64,000 nt of DNA from an uncultured Prevotellaceae bacterium (GCA_902800595.1 CADCFA010000009.1:1-64000); one strand, 5' to 3'; positions 53,584 through 63,356 are shown, counted from the stretch's first letter. The notes: generated from the letters alone by a model not told the origin. A program made the numbers and translations.

Positions 53584-54479
53584 TGGAGAGAAATCGGAAG
53601 ATATATCAGGTGACGCTGGTTGGCGGCATCGTCAATGTGTTGCTGCTGCTCTTTAAGTTTGTGGCTGGCATCGTGGGGCATAGTGCCGCGATGGTGGCTG
53701 ATGCCGTTCACTCCTTGTCAGACTTTGTAACTGATGTGATAGTGCTGGTGTTTGTGCATATCAGTGGCAAGCCTCAGGACAAATCTCACGACTATGGACA
53801 TGGAAAATATGAGACACTGGCGATGACGCTGATTGGCATAGCACTGCTCGTGGTGGCTATCGGCATTCTGTATAGTGGTGCCACGAAGATCTACGCCTGG
53901 ACGAATGGCGAACAGTTGGAGGCGCCTGGCACAGTGGCACTGTGGGCTGCACTGCTGTCTGTGCTACTGAAAGAGGCGGTGTATCAGTATTCGATGGTGA
54001 AGGCGCGCCAGCTAAACTCCCAGGTGCTAGCCGCTAATGCGTGGCATCATCGCAGTGATGCCCTCTCTTCTATCGGAACGGCAATCGGTATCGGTGGCGC
54101 CATCTTCTTAGGACAGCGCTGGGCGGTACTTGATCCGATCGCTTCGCTGGTGGTGGGTGCATTCATCGTGAAGGTGGCTGTAGATCTGTTGCGCGATGGT
54201 ATCGGCGACCTGATGGAGCACTCGTTGCCTGATGAGATAGAGGAGGAGATGCTCAGGATGGTGGGGGAACTGCCTGGTGTGGTGAATCCTCACGATTTGC
54301 GTACGCGAAGGATCGGTAATCACTTTGCCATCGAACTGCATATCCTGATGGATGGTGACATCACGCTGCGAGAGGCGCACAACAAGGCTTCGGAAGTGGA
54401 AAACCTGTTGCGTTCCCGTTATGGTCAGGATACCCATATAGCGATCCATGTGGAACCTTTAGAAGAATCCAAATCATAA
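53583..54479 (+). CDS. Cation diffusion facilitator transporter
   Basis: The protein is 298 residues. Six membrane helices carry the two metal sites of the family: ADAVHSLSDFVTD (HxxxD type, helix 2) and NAWHHRSDALSS (helix 5). A cytoplasmic C-terminal domain of about 90 residues follows (LPGVVNPHDLRTRRIGNHFA). It is a predicted Zn2+/Fe2+/Mn2+ exporter using proton antiport. It is coupled to ald. A truncated, diverged copy of its first 34 codons lies at 50244. Confidence 0.93.
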   Translation: MERNRKIYQVTLVGGIVNVLLLLFKFVAGIVGHSAAMVADAVHSLSDFVTDVIVLVFVHISGKPQDKSHDYGHGKYETLAMTLIGIALLVVAIGILYSGATKIYAWTNGEQLEAPGTVALWAALLSVLLKEAVYQYSMVKARQLNSQVLAANAWHHRSDALSSIGTAIGIGGAIFLGQRWAVLDPIASLVVGAFIVKVAVDLLRDGIGDLMEHSLPDEIEEEMLRMVGELPGVVNPHDLRTRRIGNHFAIELHILMDGDITLREAHNKASEVENLLRSRYGQDTHIAIHVEPLEESKS

Positions 54480-54503
54480 TAACTAACCCTATCAAAAAGA
54501 TTT

Positions 54504-56378
54504 ATGAAGAAACATTCATTACTCAGAAGTGCTTTTTGCATGGTGGCCTGCTTGTTGCTGTCACTCTCTGCTGAAGCCAAACACGACCATTTCAAGGTCT
54601 CTGTCTATGTGCGTGCCGCAGAGGTGCAGAAGATGAAAGATACCCAGTGGCTAGAATCGTCGTGGGCCACCATCTCAAGTCAGTTGGATGTCGATAAGAT
54701 CTACTTGGAGACGCATCGCGACATGTTGATTGTGGATGATGCCACGATAGAAAAAGCCAAGAAGTTCTTCCAGAAACAAGGTATCGAGGTGGCTGGCGGC
54801 ATCACCTTTACCATCGATGAGAGTAATGAGTTTGAGACCTTCTGCTACTCTGACCCAGAGCATCGGAAGCTGGTGCAGAAGATCGCTGAGACCACAGCCC
54901 GTCATTTCGATGAGTTTCTGCTCGACGACTTCTTCTTCACCAGTTGTAAGAGTCCTGTGGAGGTGGCTGCCAAAGGTAATCAGACATGGACAGCCTATCG
55001 CCTGCAGTTGATGAACGATGCAGCGAAGAATCTGGTGATAGGTCCTGCTAAGGCAGTGAACCCCAAGGTGAAAGTCATCATCAAGTATCCTAACTGGTAT
55101 GATCATTTCCAAGGTCTTGGCTTTAATCTGGAGGATGGTCCGAAGCTCTTTGATGGCATCTGGACAGGTACAGAGACACGTGATCCAGGCAGTGCCCAGC
55201 ATCTTCAGAACTATCTGAGTTACAATATCATCCGCTATTTCGAGAATCTTCGTCCAGGCTATAACGGAGGCGGCTGGGTGGATGCAGGTGGTATCCAGAT
55301 GAGTATGGACCGCTATGCTGAGCAGCTGCATCTGACGGCTATCGCCAAGGCTCGTGACGTGATGCTCTTCGCCTATCATCAGTTGCTGGAAATTCCCTTG
55401 AACGATCACTTCCGTGCCCCTTGGCAGGATATGGGTACCAGCTGGAGCTACGACGAGATGAAGGCACCTTTTAAGAATGGTAATGAGATGGTGACGCCCA
55501 CCACGATGGCTCGTATCGCAGATGTCACCCTGCGTAAGGCAGACCAGCTGGCGGGTAAGTTGGGCAAGCCCATCGGCATCAAGTCGTATAAGCCCTTCCA
55601 TGCCCTTGGCGAGGACTTCCTGCAGAACTATCTTGGTATGATTGGCCTGCCTATGGATATGTATCCCACCTTTGCCAACGATCAGAAGGTTGTCTTGTTG
55701 ACAGAGCAGGCTGCAGGCGATCAGGATATCATGACGAAGATAAAGGCCCAGTTGCAGAGTGGGAGAGACGTCGTTATCACCAGTGGACTGCTGAAGGCTA
55801 TCCCAGAGAAGATTGCAGAGGTGTGTGAGCTGCGTTGCTCAGACCTGAAGGCTATTGTGAATGACTTTGGCAGATATGGCAAGAGCAGCCGTGAGATACT
55901 GATTCCCCAGGTACGTTATCAGACCAATGACAGCTGGGAGGTGATCAGTGCAGGACGTCCGTTGACAGGTGGTGTCTCAGGCTTCCCCATTCTTCATAAG
56001 GCGAAATATACAGGTGCCTATCTCTATGTATTGACGATTCCTGACGATATGGGAAACCTCTATGACTATCCTGCTGCCGCACTCACTGAGATCCGTCGGG
56101 TGATGAGTCAGGATCTGGACTTCTATCTCGATGGTCCTTCAAAGGTGAGTCTCTTCCTTTATGACAACCATACCCTGATTGTAGAGAACTTCAACGATGA
56201 GCCGGTAGATGTGAAACTGGTGTGTGGACCAGACAGCTTCAAGTGTTTGAAAAATCTTGAAGATGGAAGCACCATTGATGGACAGCTGGAGGACTACTGG
56301 GTAGGTTGGCACAAAAAGAGCGCCACGAAGTTTGCTGTTTCCCTGAAACCGCATTCCTACATGGCGTTCAGCTATTAG
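54504..56378 (+). CDS. Secreted protein of unknown family, possible TIM-barrel hydrolase
   Basis: The protein is 624 residues. A signal peptide (MKKHSLLRSAFCMVACLLLS then LSAEA) is followed by a domain of about 350 residues that reads like an alpha/beta barrel: KIYLETHRDMLIVDD, GIEVAGGITFTIDESNEFET, EFLLDDFFFTSCKS, VKVIIKYPNWYDHFQGLGFN and DGIWTGTETRDPG. The acidic residues at the ends of predicted strands (LLDDFFF, TGTETRD) fit a glycoside-hydrolase-like active site. The C-terminal part resembles a glutamine-amidotransferase-like then beta-sandwich arrangement. I do not recognise a specific GH family. It probably acts on a polysaccharide outside the cytoplasm. Confidence 0.65.
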   Translation: MKKHSLLRSAFCMVACLLLSLSAEAKHDHFKVSVYVRAAEVQKMKDTQWLESSWATISSQLDVDKIYLETHRDMLIVDDATIEKAKKFFQKQGIEVAGGITFTIDESNEFETFCYSDPEHRKLVQKIAETTARHFDEFLLDDFFFTSCKSPVEVAAKGNQTWTAYRLQLMNDAAKNLVIGPAKAVNPKVKVIIKYPNWYDHFQGLGFNLEDGPKLFDGIWTGTETRDPGSAQHLQNYLSYNIIRYFENLRPGYNGGGWVDAGGIQMSMDRYAEQLHLTAIAKARDVMLFAYHQLLEIPLNDHFRAPWQDMGTSWSYDEMKAPFKNGNEMVTPTTMARIADVTLRKADQLAGKLGKPIGIKSYKPFHALGEDFLQNYLGMIGLPMDMYPTFANDQKVVLLTEQAAGDQDIMTKIKAQLQSGRDVVITSGLLKAIPEKIAEVCELRCSDLKAIVNDFGRYGKSSREILIPQVRYQTNDSWEVISAGRPLTGGVSGFPILHKAKYTGAYLYVLTIPDDMGNLYDYPAAALTEIRRVMSQDLDFYLDGPSKVSLFLYDNHTLIVENFNDEPVDVKLVCGPDSFKCLKNLEDGSTIDGQLEDYWVGWHKKSATKFAVSLKPHSYMAFSY

Positions 56379-56385
56379 GCGTCTC

Positions 56386-58605
56386 TTATATCCCTTTTAG
56401 AGATAGGGAAATGCGATTGCGCCTACGGTCTATCTCTATCACTCTCACACGTAGGTGCTGATGGAGTTTTACCACATCTGTCGGATGGGCAATCCGGCGA
56501 TTGGCCATCTGGGAGATGTGGATGAGACCATCCTGATGGACACCGATGTCAACGAACGCACCAAAGTTGGTGATGTTGGTAACGATGCCAGGCAGAATCA
56601 TTCCTTCCACCAGATCTTCGACAGTAGAGACATTTTTGTCGAACTCAAACTCCTCAATCTGTGCGCGAGGGTCGCGACCAGGTTTCTCCAGTTCCTGCAT
56701 GATATCTGTGAGGGTGGGGATGCCTATCTCAGAGGTGACATAACGCTTGATGTCAATCGCCTCGCGCTTCTCCTTGTCATTAATAAGGTCAGCCACAGTG
56801 CACCCCTGATCCTTTGCCATCTGCTCTACAACGGCATAGCTCTCCGGATGGACAGCAGAGTTGTCGAGTGGATTCTTAGCGTCTGGGATACGAAGGAAAC
56901 CGGCACACTGTTGGAAGGCGGAAGGTCCGAGACGTGGTACCTTCTTCAGTTGGGCGCGTGAGGTGAAGGCTCCATTTTCACGCCGATAATCCACGATGTT
57001 CTTGGCAAGAGTGGGCCCCAGGCCACTGACATACATCAGCAGATGCTGGGAGGCTGTATTGAGGTTTACGCCCACCAGGTTCACACAGCTCTCTACCGTC
57101 TGATCAAGCGAATGTTTCAGCTGCGTCTGATCCACATCGTGTTGATACTGTCCTACGCCGATACTCTTGGGATCGATCTTGACAAGTTCTGCCAGCGGAT
57201 CCATCAGACGGCGACCTATGGAGACTGCGCCACGAACTGTTACATCCTCATCAGGAAACTCATCGCGCGCGATCTTAGAGGCAGAATAGACAGAGGCGCC
57301 ATCCTCGCTGACGACGAAAACTTGAGGGGGCTCTAGGCTAGGCTGACTAGGCTGGCTAGGGACCCTAGGCATCCTAGGACTACTAGGCATCCTAGGGCTA
57401 CTAGGAATATCATAGCGACCTGCGAGGACATCTTTGATGAAGGTGTTGGTCTCGCGACTGGCTGTACCATTGCCAATAGAGATGGCCTCAATCTTGTATT
57501 TCTGAATCATCTTCTGAATGGCGATAGCCGATTCTGTGCGCTTGTTGACAGGGGGATGTGGGAAGATGGCATCGTGGTGCAACAGATTGCCCTGGGCATC
57601 GAGACAAACCACCTTGCAACCTGTACGGAAACCAGGGTCGATGCCCATGACACGCTTCTGTCCTAAGGGAGCACCCAACAGCAGCTGGCGCAGATTCTCT
57701 GCAAAGACGCGTATCGCCTCTTCGTCGGCTCGCTCCTTACTCATCGCAGCAAACTCTGTCTCGATGGCTGGCTTGAGCAGGCGTTTGTAGCCATCTTCAA
57801 CAGCCTCTGCCACCAGTTTGCCACAAGATGTGTTACCATATACATAATGACGCTTCAGCCGTTCTACAGCCTCTTCATCGTCAGGGGAGATACTGATGCG
57901 GAGGATACCCTCACTCTCACCACGACGCATAGCCAGCAGACGATGGGAAGAACAACGCTTCAAGGGTTCCTGCCAGTCGAAGTAGTCGCTAAACTTACTG
58001 GCTTCGTCAGTATCGGCTTTGGCTTTGACAACCTTTGAGGAGATGATTGCCTGACGGGTAAAAGCATTACGGAGCTGCTGACGACTGCGTTCATCCTCGC
58101 TCACAGTCTCAGCGATGATATCCTGAGCGCCCTTGAGGGCACTCTCTACATCTTTGATATCACCCTTGAGAAATCGCGCTGCTGCACGTTCAGGATCGCG
58201 TTCACGCTGCAGGAGAAGCAGCTGTGCGAGAGGTTCCAGTCCCTGTTCACGTGCCACCTGAGCCCTTGTGCGGCGCTTGGGTTTATAAGGCAGATAGATA
58301 TCTTCCAGTTCTGTGGCATCCCAGCAGTCGTCGATACGCTTCTGCAACTCTGGAGTCAGTTTCCCTAAGTCCGTGATGGTCTTGATGACTGTCTCCTTAC
58401 GTTTCTGAATCTCCTGCAGTTTGTCGAAGCGGTCGCTGATGGCTGCAATCTGTACCTCATCGAGTCCTCCAGTCCGCTCCTTACGATAGCGTGAGATGAA
58501 AGGAATCGTGCACCCCTCTTCGAGTAAAGCGAGGGTGTTGGCAACAGCTCTTTCCTGTAGGTTTAGGGCAGTAGCAATTAGGCGAGCATAGATATTCTTC
58601 TCCAT
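56386..58605 (-). CDS. tex: Tex-family S1 RNA-binding transcription accessory protein
   Basis: The protein is 739 residues. Domain order: the N-terminal Tex region (EEGCTIPFISRYRKERTGGL), then a YqgF-like domain (MGIDPGFRTGCKVVCLDAQG), helix-hairpin-helix repeats (VNLNTASQHLLMYVSGLGPT) and a C-terminal S1 domain (GIVTNITNFGAFVDIGVHQD). Tex is a cytosolic nucleic-acid-binding protein affecting transcription. An insertion of about 25 residues (SSPRMPSSPRMPRVPSQPSQ and onward) sits just before VFVVSEDGASVYSASK, where relatives have only a short loop; see the CTAG repeat. The ATG at 58605 is used rather than a TTG three codons upstream. Confidence 0.92.
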   Translation of the reverse strand: MEKNIYARLIATALNLQERAVANTLALLEEGCTIPFISRYRKERTGGLDEVQIAAISDRFDKLQEIQKRKETVIKTITDLGKLTPELQKRIDDCWDATELEDIYLPYKPKRRTRAQVAREQGLEPLAQLLLLQRERDPERAAARFLKGDIKDVESALKGAQDIIAETVSEDERSRQQLRNAFTRQAIISSKVVKAKADTDEASKFSDYFDWQEPLKRCSSHRLLAMRRGESEGILRISISPDDEEAVERLKRHYVYGNTSCGKLVAEAVEDGYKRLLKPAIETEFAAMSKERADEEAIRVFAENLRQLLLGAPLGQKRVMGIDPGFRTGCKVVCLDAQGNLLHHDAIFPHPPVNKRTESAIAIQKMIQKYKIEAISIGNGTASRETNTFIKDVLAGRYDIPSSPRMPSSPRMPRVPSQPSQPSLEPPQVFVVSEDGASVYSASKIARDEFPDEDVTVRGAVSIGRRLMDPLAELVKIDPKSIGVGQYQHDVDQTQLKHSLDQTVESCVNLVGVNLNTASQHLLMYVSGLGPTLAKNIVDYRRENGAFTSRAQLKKVPRLGPSAFQQCAGFLRIPDAKNPLDNSAVHPESYAVVEQMAKDQGCTVADLINDKEKREAIDIKRYVTSEIGIPTLTDIMQELEKPGRDPRAQIEEFEFDKNVSTVEDLVEGMILPGIVTNITNFGAFVDIGVHQDGLIHISQMANRRIAHPTDVVKLHQHLRVRVIEIDRRRNRISLSLKGI
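57333..57404. repeat. CTAG-rich micro-repeat inserted in frame in tex
   Basis: Nine CTAG tetramers occur in 72 bp, in units such as GCATCCTAGGACTACTAG. CTAG is generally scarce in bacterial coding DNA. The repeat encodes the Ser/Pro/Arg-rich loop of Tex and does not disturb the reading frame. Confidence 0.75.
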
Positions 58606-58634
58606 AATCTTCAATTAAACCGTTAATTTGTGTG

Positions 58635-58642
58635 CAAAAATA
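58635..58642 (-). promoter_or_regulatory. -7 promoter element (TATTTTTG) of tex
   Basis: The minus strand reads TATTTTTG, about 30 bases before the tex ATG. Confidence 0.5.
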
Positions 58643-58664
58643 ATGAAAATCCCCGAGAAATGTG

Positions 58665-58672
58665 TAATTTTG
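58665..58672 (+). promoter_or_regulatory. -7 promoter element (TAATTTTG) of the LolA-like gene
   Basis: TAATTTTG lies 20 bases before the ATG at 58693. It probably also drives the ABC-F gene. Confidence 0.6.
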
Positions 58673-58692
58673 CACCCGAAATTAAATAGAGA

Positions 58693-59313
58693 ATGAGAAA
58701 TAAGCTTTTTTTTATTGTGATGCTGATGCTTTCAGCACTCTGTTCTGTGCATGCTGATGAGACTCCCAATTCGCGTCAGGCACGTCGTATTTTCAATCAG
58801 GCGTACCAACAGGTATTTGGCGAGCAGGGAGCTACGTTGCATTATGACGTTAATATCATCGGTCTTTATAAAACTAACGGTACTATCTGGTATAAAGGAA
58901 AGAAGAGTAAGTTTGAGGATTCAAAGGTCATTTCCTGGAACGATGGTACAACCATTCACTCCGTCAAGAAGAAAAAGAAGAAAAAGGAAGTGGAAGTTGT
59001 TGATGCCCATAACAACAAGTCGGACAAGTACTCAAGCAAGTTCAAGTTTGAACCGGAGAACTTCGACTACAGTATCGCTGAGGTTGATGAAGGACTGATG
59101 GTGACGCTGAAAGCCAAGAAGGGTGTGAAGGGTATCAAGGAGATACATGCACTGTTGGAGCGAAAGACTTATCACCCCATCAGCCTGCGTATCAAGGTGT
59201 CGATAATCTGGACTACCATCAAGATTTCCAATTTCCAATCAGGCGGCATCACTGATGAGATGCTGCGCTTCCCGAAGGAGCTGTATGGTGATTATAAATT
59301 TGTGGAGAAATAA
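58693..59313 (+). CDS. LolA-like periplasmic protein
   Basis: The protein is 206 residues. A signal peptide (MRNKLFFIVMLMLSALCSVHA) is followed by a beta-rich domain with RIFNQAYQQVFGEQGATLHY, GTIWYKGKKSKFEDSKVISW and YHPISLRIKVSIIWTTIKIS, similar in outline to the LolA/LolB-like outer-membrane lipoprotein carrier fold. A lysine-rich loop (KKKKKKKEVEVV) interrupts it. The likely role is envelope lipid or lipoprotein handling; the match is by pattern only. The stop overlaps the ABC-F start by one base. Confidence 0.65.
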   Translation: MRNKLFFIVMLMLSALCSVHADETPNSRQARRIFNQAYQQVFGEQGATLHYDVNIIGLYKTNGTIWYKGKKSKFEDSKVISWNDGTTIHSVKKKKKKKEVEVVDAHNNKSDKYSSKFKFEPENFDYSIAEVDEGLMVTLKAKKGVKGIKEIHALLERKTYHPISLRIKVSIIWTTIKISNFQSGGITDEMLRFPKELYGDYKFVEK

Positions 59314-61310
59314 TGATATCGGTTGAAGGACTGAAAGTGGAATTTGGGGTGAAACCCCTGTTTGTGGACGCCAGCTTTGTTATCAACGATAAGGATCGTA
59401 TTGCCCTTGTCGGTAAGAACGGTGCTGGTAAATCCACGATGCTGAAGATTCTCTGTGGACTGCAGAAGCCTACTGCTGGCGTCGTGAGTGTGCCTAATGA
59501 CTGCAGGGTGGGCTATCTGCCTCAGGTGATGATCTTACAGGATGATACCACTGTGCGAGAGGAGGCCCAGAAGGCCTTTGTTGACATCACCAAGATGCAG
59601 CAACGGCTCGATAAGATGAACCAGGAACTGGCAGAGCGCACTGACTATGAGAGTGAGAGCTATCTTGCCCTGATTGAGAAATACACCACAGCACATGAGC
59701 GCTATATGATGATGGGTGCAGAGAGCAGGGAGGCGGAGCTGGAGCGCACGCTGACAGGCTTGGGATTCCTGCGTTCTGATTTCGAGCGCCCCACCTCGGA
59801 GTTCTCCGGTGGTTGGCGTATGCGTATCGAACTGGCGAAGATCCTGTTGCAGAAACCCGATGTGTTGTTGCTTGACGAGCCTACCAACCACCTTGACATC
59901 GAGTCGATCCAGTGGCTGGAGCAGTTTTTGGCACAGAGTTCGAGTGCAGTGGTGCTGGTCAGTCATGATCGTGCCTTTATAAATAATGTGTCGAATCGTA
60001 CGTTGGAGATCTCCTGTGGTCGCGTGGTTGATTACAAGGTGAAATACAACGAATACGTGGTGCTTCGCAAGGAGCGTCGCGAACAACAGCTGAGAGCCTA
60101 CGAGAACCAGCAGAAGGAAGTGGCAGACATGAAAGCGTTTATCGAGCGTTTCAGGTATCAGGCTACGAAGGCTGTTCAGGTACAGCAGAAGATCAAGCAG
60201 CTGGAGAAGGTGGTGCCCATCGAGATCGACGAGGTGGATAACTCGGCGATGCATCTGAAGTTCCCGCCCTGTCTCAGAAGTGGCGATTATCCCATCATCT
60301 GCGACGATGTGCGTAAGGACTATGGTGAACATACCGTTTTCGATCATGTGACGCTGACTATTAAAAGAGGTGAGAAGGTGGCCTTCGTAGGTAAGAACGG
60401 TGAAGGAAAATCCACCCTTGTGAAATGCATCATGGGTGAGATTCCCTATACTGGTGAACTGAAGGTGGGGCATAACATCCAGATAGGCTACTTTGCCCAG
60501 AACCAGGCACAGTTGCTTGATGAGAATCTCACTGTATTCCAGACGATAGACAATGTGGCGAAAGGCGAGATCCGTCTGCGCATCAACGATATACTTGGCG
60601 CCTTTATGTTTGGCGGCGAGGAGAGTGACAAGAAGGTGAAGGTGCTCAGTGGTGGCGAGAGAAGTCGCTTGGCGATGATCCGTCTGCTGCTGGAGCCAGT
60701 CAACCTGCTGATCCTCGATGAGCCGACCAACCATCTCGACATGCCTTCGAAGGATGTGCTGAAGGAAGCTATCAAGGCTTTCGACGGTACGGCGATTATC
60801 GTGAGTCACGATCGTGAGTTCCTTGATGGCTTGGTGACAAAGGTCTATGAGTTTGGAGGTGGCAAGGTGAAAGAGCATCTGGGTGGTATCTACGACTTCC
60901 TTCAGGCTAAGAAGATTACAGAGCTCAACGAGCTGGGGAAGGACGCGGATTATTCCCACGTTGGGAACAAAACATTCCCACGTTGGGAACAAAACATTCC
61001 CACCTTGGGAACTAAAAACGAGCCTTCGGCAAAGTCTGAGGAAGTCTTAACCAAAGCCCTCAGCTATGCGGAGCGCAAGGAACAGCAGAAACGTAAAAAT
61101 CGTGCTGAGAAAGCTGTGAAGGAGTCGGAGGCAAAGATCGAGAAGATGGAAAAGCGCATCAAGGAGCTCGATGAGTTGCTGATGCTGCCTGAGAATGCCG
61201 CAGACATGACACTCGTGACGGAATACACCTCCACGAAGAGGGCTCTGGACGAGGAAGTGGAGCGCTGGGAAAAGCTCAGTGAGACTTTGGAATCAATTAT
61301 TTCTAATTAA
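59313..61310 (+). CDS. ABC-F family ATPase
   Basis: The protein is 665 residues with two ATP-binding cassettes and no membrane segments. Cassette 1: ALVGKNGAGKSTMLKIL, FSGGWRMRIELAKIL, VLLLDEPTNHLDIES. Cassette 2: AFVGKNGEGKSTLVKCI, LSGGERSRLAMIRLL, LLILDEPTNHLDMPS. A charged linker (about residues 235-320) separates them, and a C-terminal coiled coil ends the protein. ABC-F proteins act on ribosomes (translation factors such as EttA/Uup, or antibiotic protection). The C-terminal coil suggests the Uup/YdiF side. A tandem palindromic repeat is inserted at about residues 547-567, between the second cassette and the coil. Confidence 0.92.
   Translation: MISVEGLKVEFGVKPLFVDASFVINDKDRIALVGKNGAGKSTMLKILCGLQKPTAGVVSVPNDCRVGYLPQVMILQDDTTVREEAQKAFVDITKMQQRLDKMNQELAERTDYESESYLALIEKYTTAHERYMMMGAESREAELERTLTGLGFLRSDFERPTSEFSGGWRMRIELAKILLQKPDVLLLDEPTNHLDIESIQWLEQFLAQSSSAVVLVSHDRAFINNVSNRTLEISCGRVVDYKVKYNEYVVLRKERREQQLRAYENQQKEVADMKAFIERFRYQATKAVQVQQKIKQLEKVVPIEIDEVDNSAMHLKFPPCLRSGDYPIICDDVRKDYGEHTVFDHVTLTIKRGEKVAFVGKNGEGKSTLVKCIMGEIPYTGELKVGHNIQIGYFAQNQAQLLDENLTVFQTIDNVAKGEIRLRINDILGAFMFGGEESDKKVKVLSGGERSRLAMIRLLLEPVNLLILDEPTNHLDMPSKDVLKEAIKAFDGTAIIVSHDREFLDGLVTKVYEFGGGKVKEHLGGIYDFLQAKKITELNELGKDADYSHVGNKTFPRWEQNIPTLGTKNEPSAKSEEVLTKALSYAERKEQQKRKNRAEKAVKESEAKIEKMEKRIKELDELLMLPENAADMTLVTEYTSTKRALDEEVERWEKLSETLESIISN
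60953..61011. repeat. Three palindromic 22-bp repeats inserted in frame in the ABC-F gene
   Basis: TTCCCACGTTGGGAA occurs at 60953 and 60975 and TTCCCACCTTGGGAA at 60997, exactly 22 bp apart with CAAAACA spacers. Each core is a near-palindrome. Three units add 22 codons, keeping the frame. Confidence 0.8.
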
Positions 61311-61322
61311 ATAACAACGCTT

Positions 61323-63356
61323 ATGAAAAGATTTTTAACTATGATGGCAATGGCATCAATTTCAATGATGACAATGGCTCAAAGTACATTAGGATCAGGT
61401 CTGAATACAGCTGATTTCGACAAGAGCGTACGCCCTGGTGACGACTTCTACGAGTATGCCTGTGGTGGATGGATGAAAGCCAATCCGCTGCCCGCTGCTT
61501 ATTCACGCTATGGTAGCTTTGATCGTCTGCAGGAGGACAACGACAAGCGTATCAACGCCATCCTGAAGGAACTGCAGAGCAATACCTATGAGAAGGGTAC
61601 GATTGAGCAGAAACTGAGCGACCTGTATAAGTTGGCAATGGACTCTACACGCCGTAATCAGGAAGGTGTGGCTCCGTTGATGCCTCTCATCAAGAAGCTC
61701 GAAGCTGCCAAGACCAACAAGCAGTTGTTCGACATCCAGTTGGAACAGGCTCCTTATGGAGAGCAGGAGTTCTTCTTCTGTTCCTTCGGAGCCGATGAGA
61801 AGAATGCCACACAGAATATCCTGAACATCTATCAGGGTGGTCTGTCGCTGGGTCAGAAAGAGTATTATCTCGATAACGACAAGGCTACGGCGAATATCCG
61901 TGAGGCATTTAAGAAGCATGTAGTCAAGATGTTCCAGCTCTTCGGCTTCAGCAAGAGTGCGGCTACCAAGAAGATGCAGAACATCATGAAGGTTGAGACG
62001 GCGCTGGCAAAGGTCTCCAAGTCGCGCACAGAGCTCCGTGACCCGGAGGCGAACTACAATAAGATGACCCTGAAGGAGTTTGAGAAGAACTATCCTAACC
62101 TGCCTTTGGTGAAGGTGATGAACGCTAAGGGTATCGAGACCAAGTACCTGCAGGAGATGGTGGTAGGTCAGCCTGCCTTCCTGGAGGGAGCCAACAAACT
62201 CGTGGGTAGCATCAGTCCTGCTGAGTATCGCGACGTGATGGAGTGGGGCTTCATCTCTGATGCTGCCAACTATCTGAGTGATGCGACAGTCGCAGAGAGC
62301 TTTGACTTCAATGGAAAGATCCGTTCCGGACGTAAGGAGAACCATCCGCTCTGGAAGCGTAGTACGGCTCAGGTGGAGCGTGTGATGGGAGAGGCTCTGG
62401 GAAAGATCTACTCAGAGAAGTACTTCCCTGAGGCTGCCAAGAAGCGTATGGTGAACTTGGTGAAGAACCTTCAGATTGCCCTTGGAGAGCGTATCGCCGC
62501 TCAGGACTGGATGGATGACTCTACGAAGGTGAATGCCCTGCTGAAGCTGAATACCTTCTATGTGAAGGTGGGCTACCCAGACAAGTGGACAGACATTTCA
62601 AAACTTCAGATTGATCCTCAGAAATCCTATTACGAAAATATCCAGGCGTGCAACAAGTTCTGGAATGCCTGGCAGATTGAACATACGGTTGGAAAGCCCG
62701 TTGACCGTGATGACTGGTACATGACCCCTCAGACGGTAAACGCCTATTACAATCCTACCACCAACGAGATCTGCTTCCCTGCTGGTATCCTGCAGTATCC
62801 GTTCTTCGACATGACAGCTGACGATGCCTTCAACTATGGCGCTATCGGTGTGGTAATCGGACATGAGATGACACACGGATTCGATGATCAGGGACGTCGC
62901 TTCGACAAGGATGGCAACATGCATGACTGGTGGAAGGAAGCAGATGGAAAGAACTTTACAGCACGAACAGATAAATATGCCGATTTCTTCAGCGCAATCA
63001 ACGTTCTGCCTGACTTGAAGGGTAACGGACGTCTGACACTGGGTGAAAATCTGGCAGATCATGGTGGTCTGCAGGTAGCCTGGGCTGCTTATAAGAATGC
63101 CACTAAACTCAATCCGCTGGGTGAGAAGGATGGTCTGACAGCAGATCAGCGTTTCTTCCACGCTTACGCTGGCGTATGGGCAGGTAACATCACTGAGGAG
63201 GAAATCCGTAATCGTACCAAGAGCGATCCCCACTCACTGGGCCGTTGGCGCGTAAATGGTGCCTTACCTCATATCGACGCCTGGTATGAAGCCTTTGGCT
63301 TGAAAGAGGGGGATAAGATGTTTATTCCTAAGTCTGAGCGCCTGGAATTGTGGTAA
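61323..63356 (+). CDS. M13-family (neprilysin/PepO-like) metallopeptidase
   Basis: The protein is 677 residues. A signal peptide (MKRFLTMMAMASISMMTMAQ) is followed by the M13 N-terminal domain (SVRPGDDFYEYACGGWMKAN) and the catalytic domain with NAYYNPTTNEICFPAGILQY, the zinc motif VIGHEMTHGFDDQGRRFD (HExxH) and GENLADHGGLQVAW (third ligand glutamate). It ends with HIDAWYEAFGLKEGDKMFIP. It is an exported endopeptidase for peptides up to a few kilodaltons. Twelve bases after the ABC-F gene, it could share its transcript. Confidence 0.95.
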   Translation: MKRFLTMMAMASISMMTMAQSTLGSGLNTADFDKSVRPGDDFYEYACGGWMKANPLPAAYSRYGSFDRLQEDNDKRINAILKELQSNTYEKGTIEQKLSDLYKLAMDSTRRNQEGVAPLMPLIKKLEAAKTNKQLFDIQLEQAPYGEQEFFFCSFGADEKNATQNILNIYQGGLSLGQKEYYLDNDKATANIREAFKKHVVKMFQLFGFSKSAATKKMQNIMKVETALAKVSKSRTELRDPEANYNKMTLKEFEKNYPNLPLVKVMNAKGIETKYLQEMVVGQPAFLEGANKLVGSISPAEYRDVMEWGFISDAANYLSDATVAESFDFNGKIRSGRKENHPLWKRSTAQVERVMGEALGKIYSEKYFPEAAKKRMVNLVKNLQIALGERIAAQDWMDDSTKVNALLKLNTFYVKVGYPDKWTDISKLQIDPQKSYYENIQACNKFWNAWQIEHTVGKPVDRDDWYMTPQTVNAYYNPTTNEICFPAGILQYPFFDMTADDAFNYGAIGVVIGHEMTHGFDDQGRRFDKDGNMHDWWKEADGKNFTARTDKYADFFSAINVLPDLKGNGRLTLGENLADHGGLQVAWAAYKNATKLNPLGEKDGLTADQRFFHAYAGVWAGNITEEEIRNRTKSDPHSLGRWRVNGALPHIDAWYEAFGLKEGDKMFIPKSERLELW

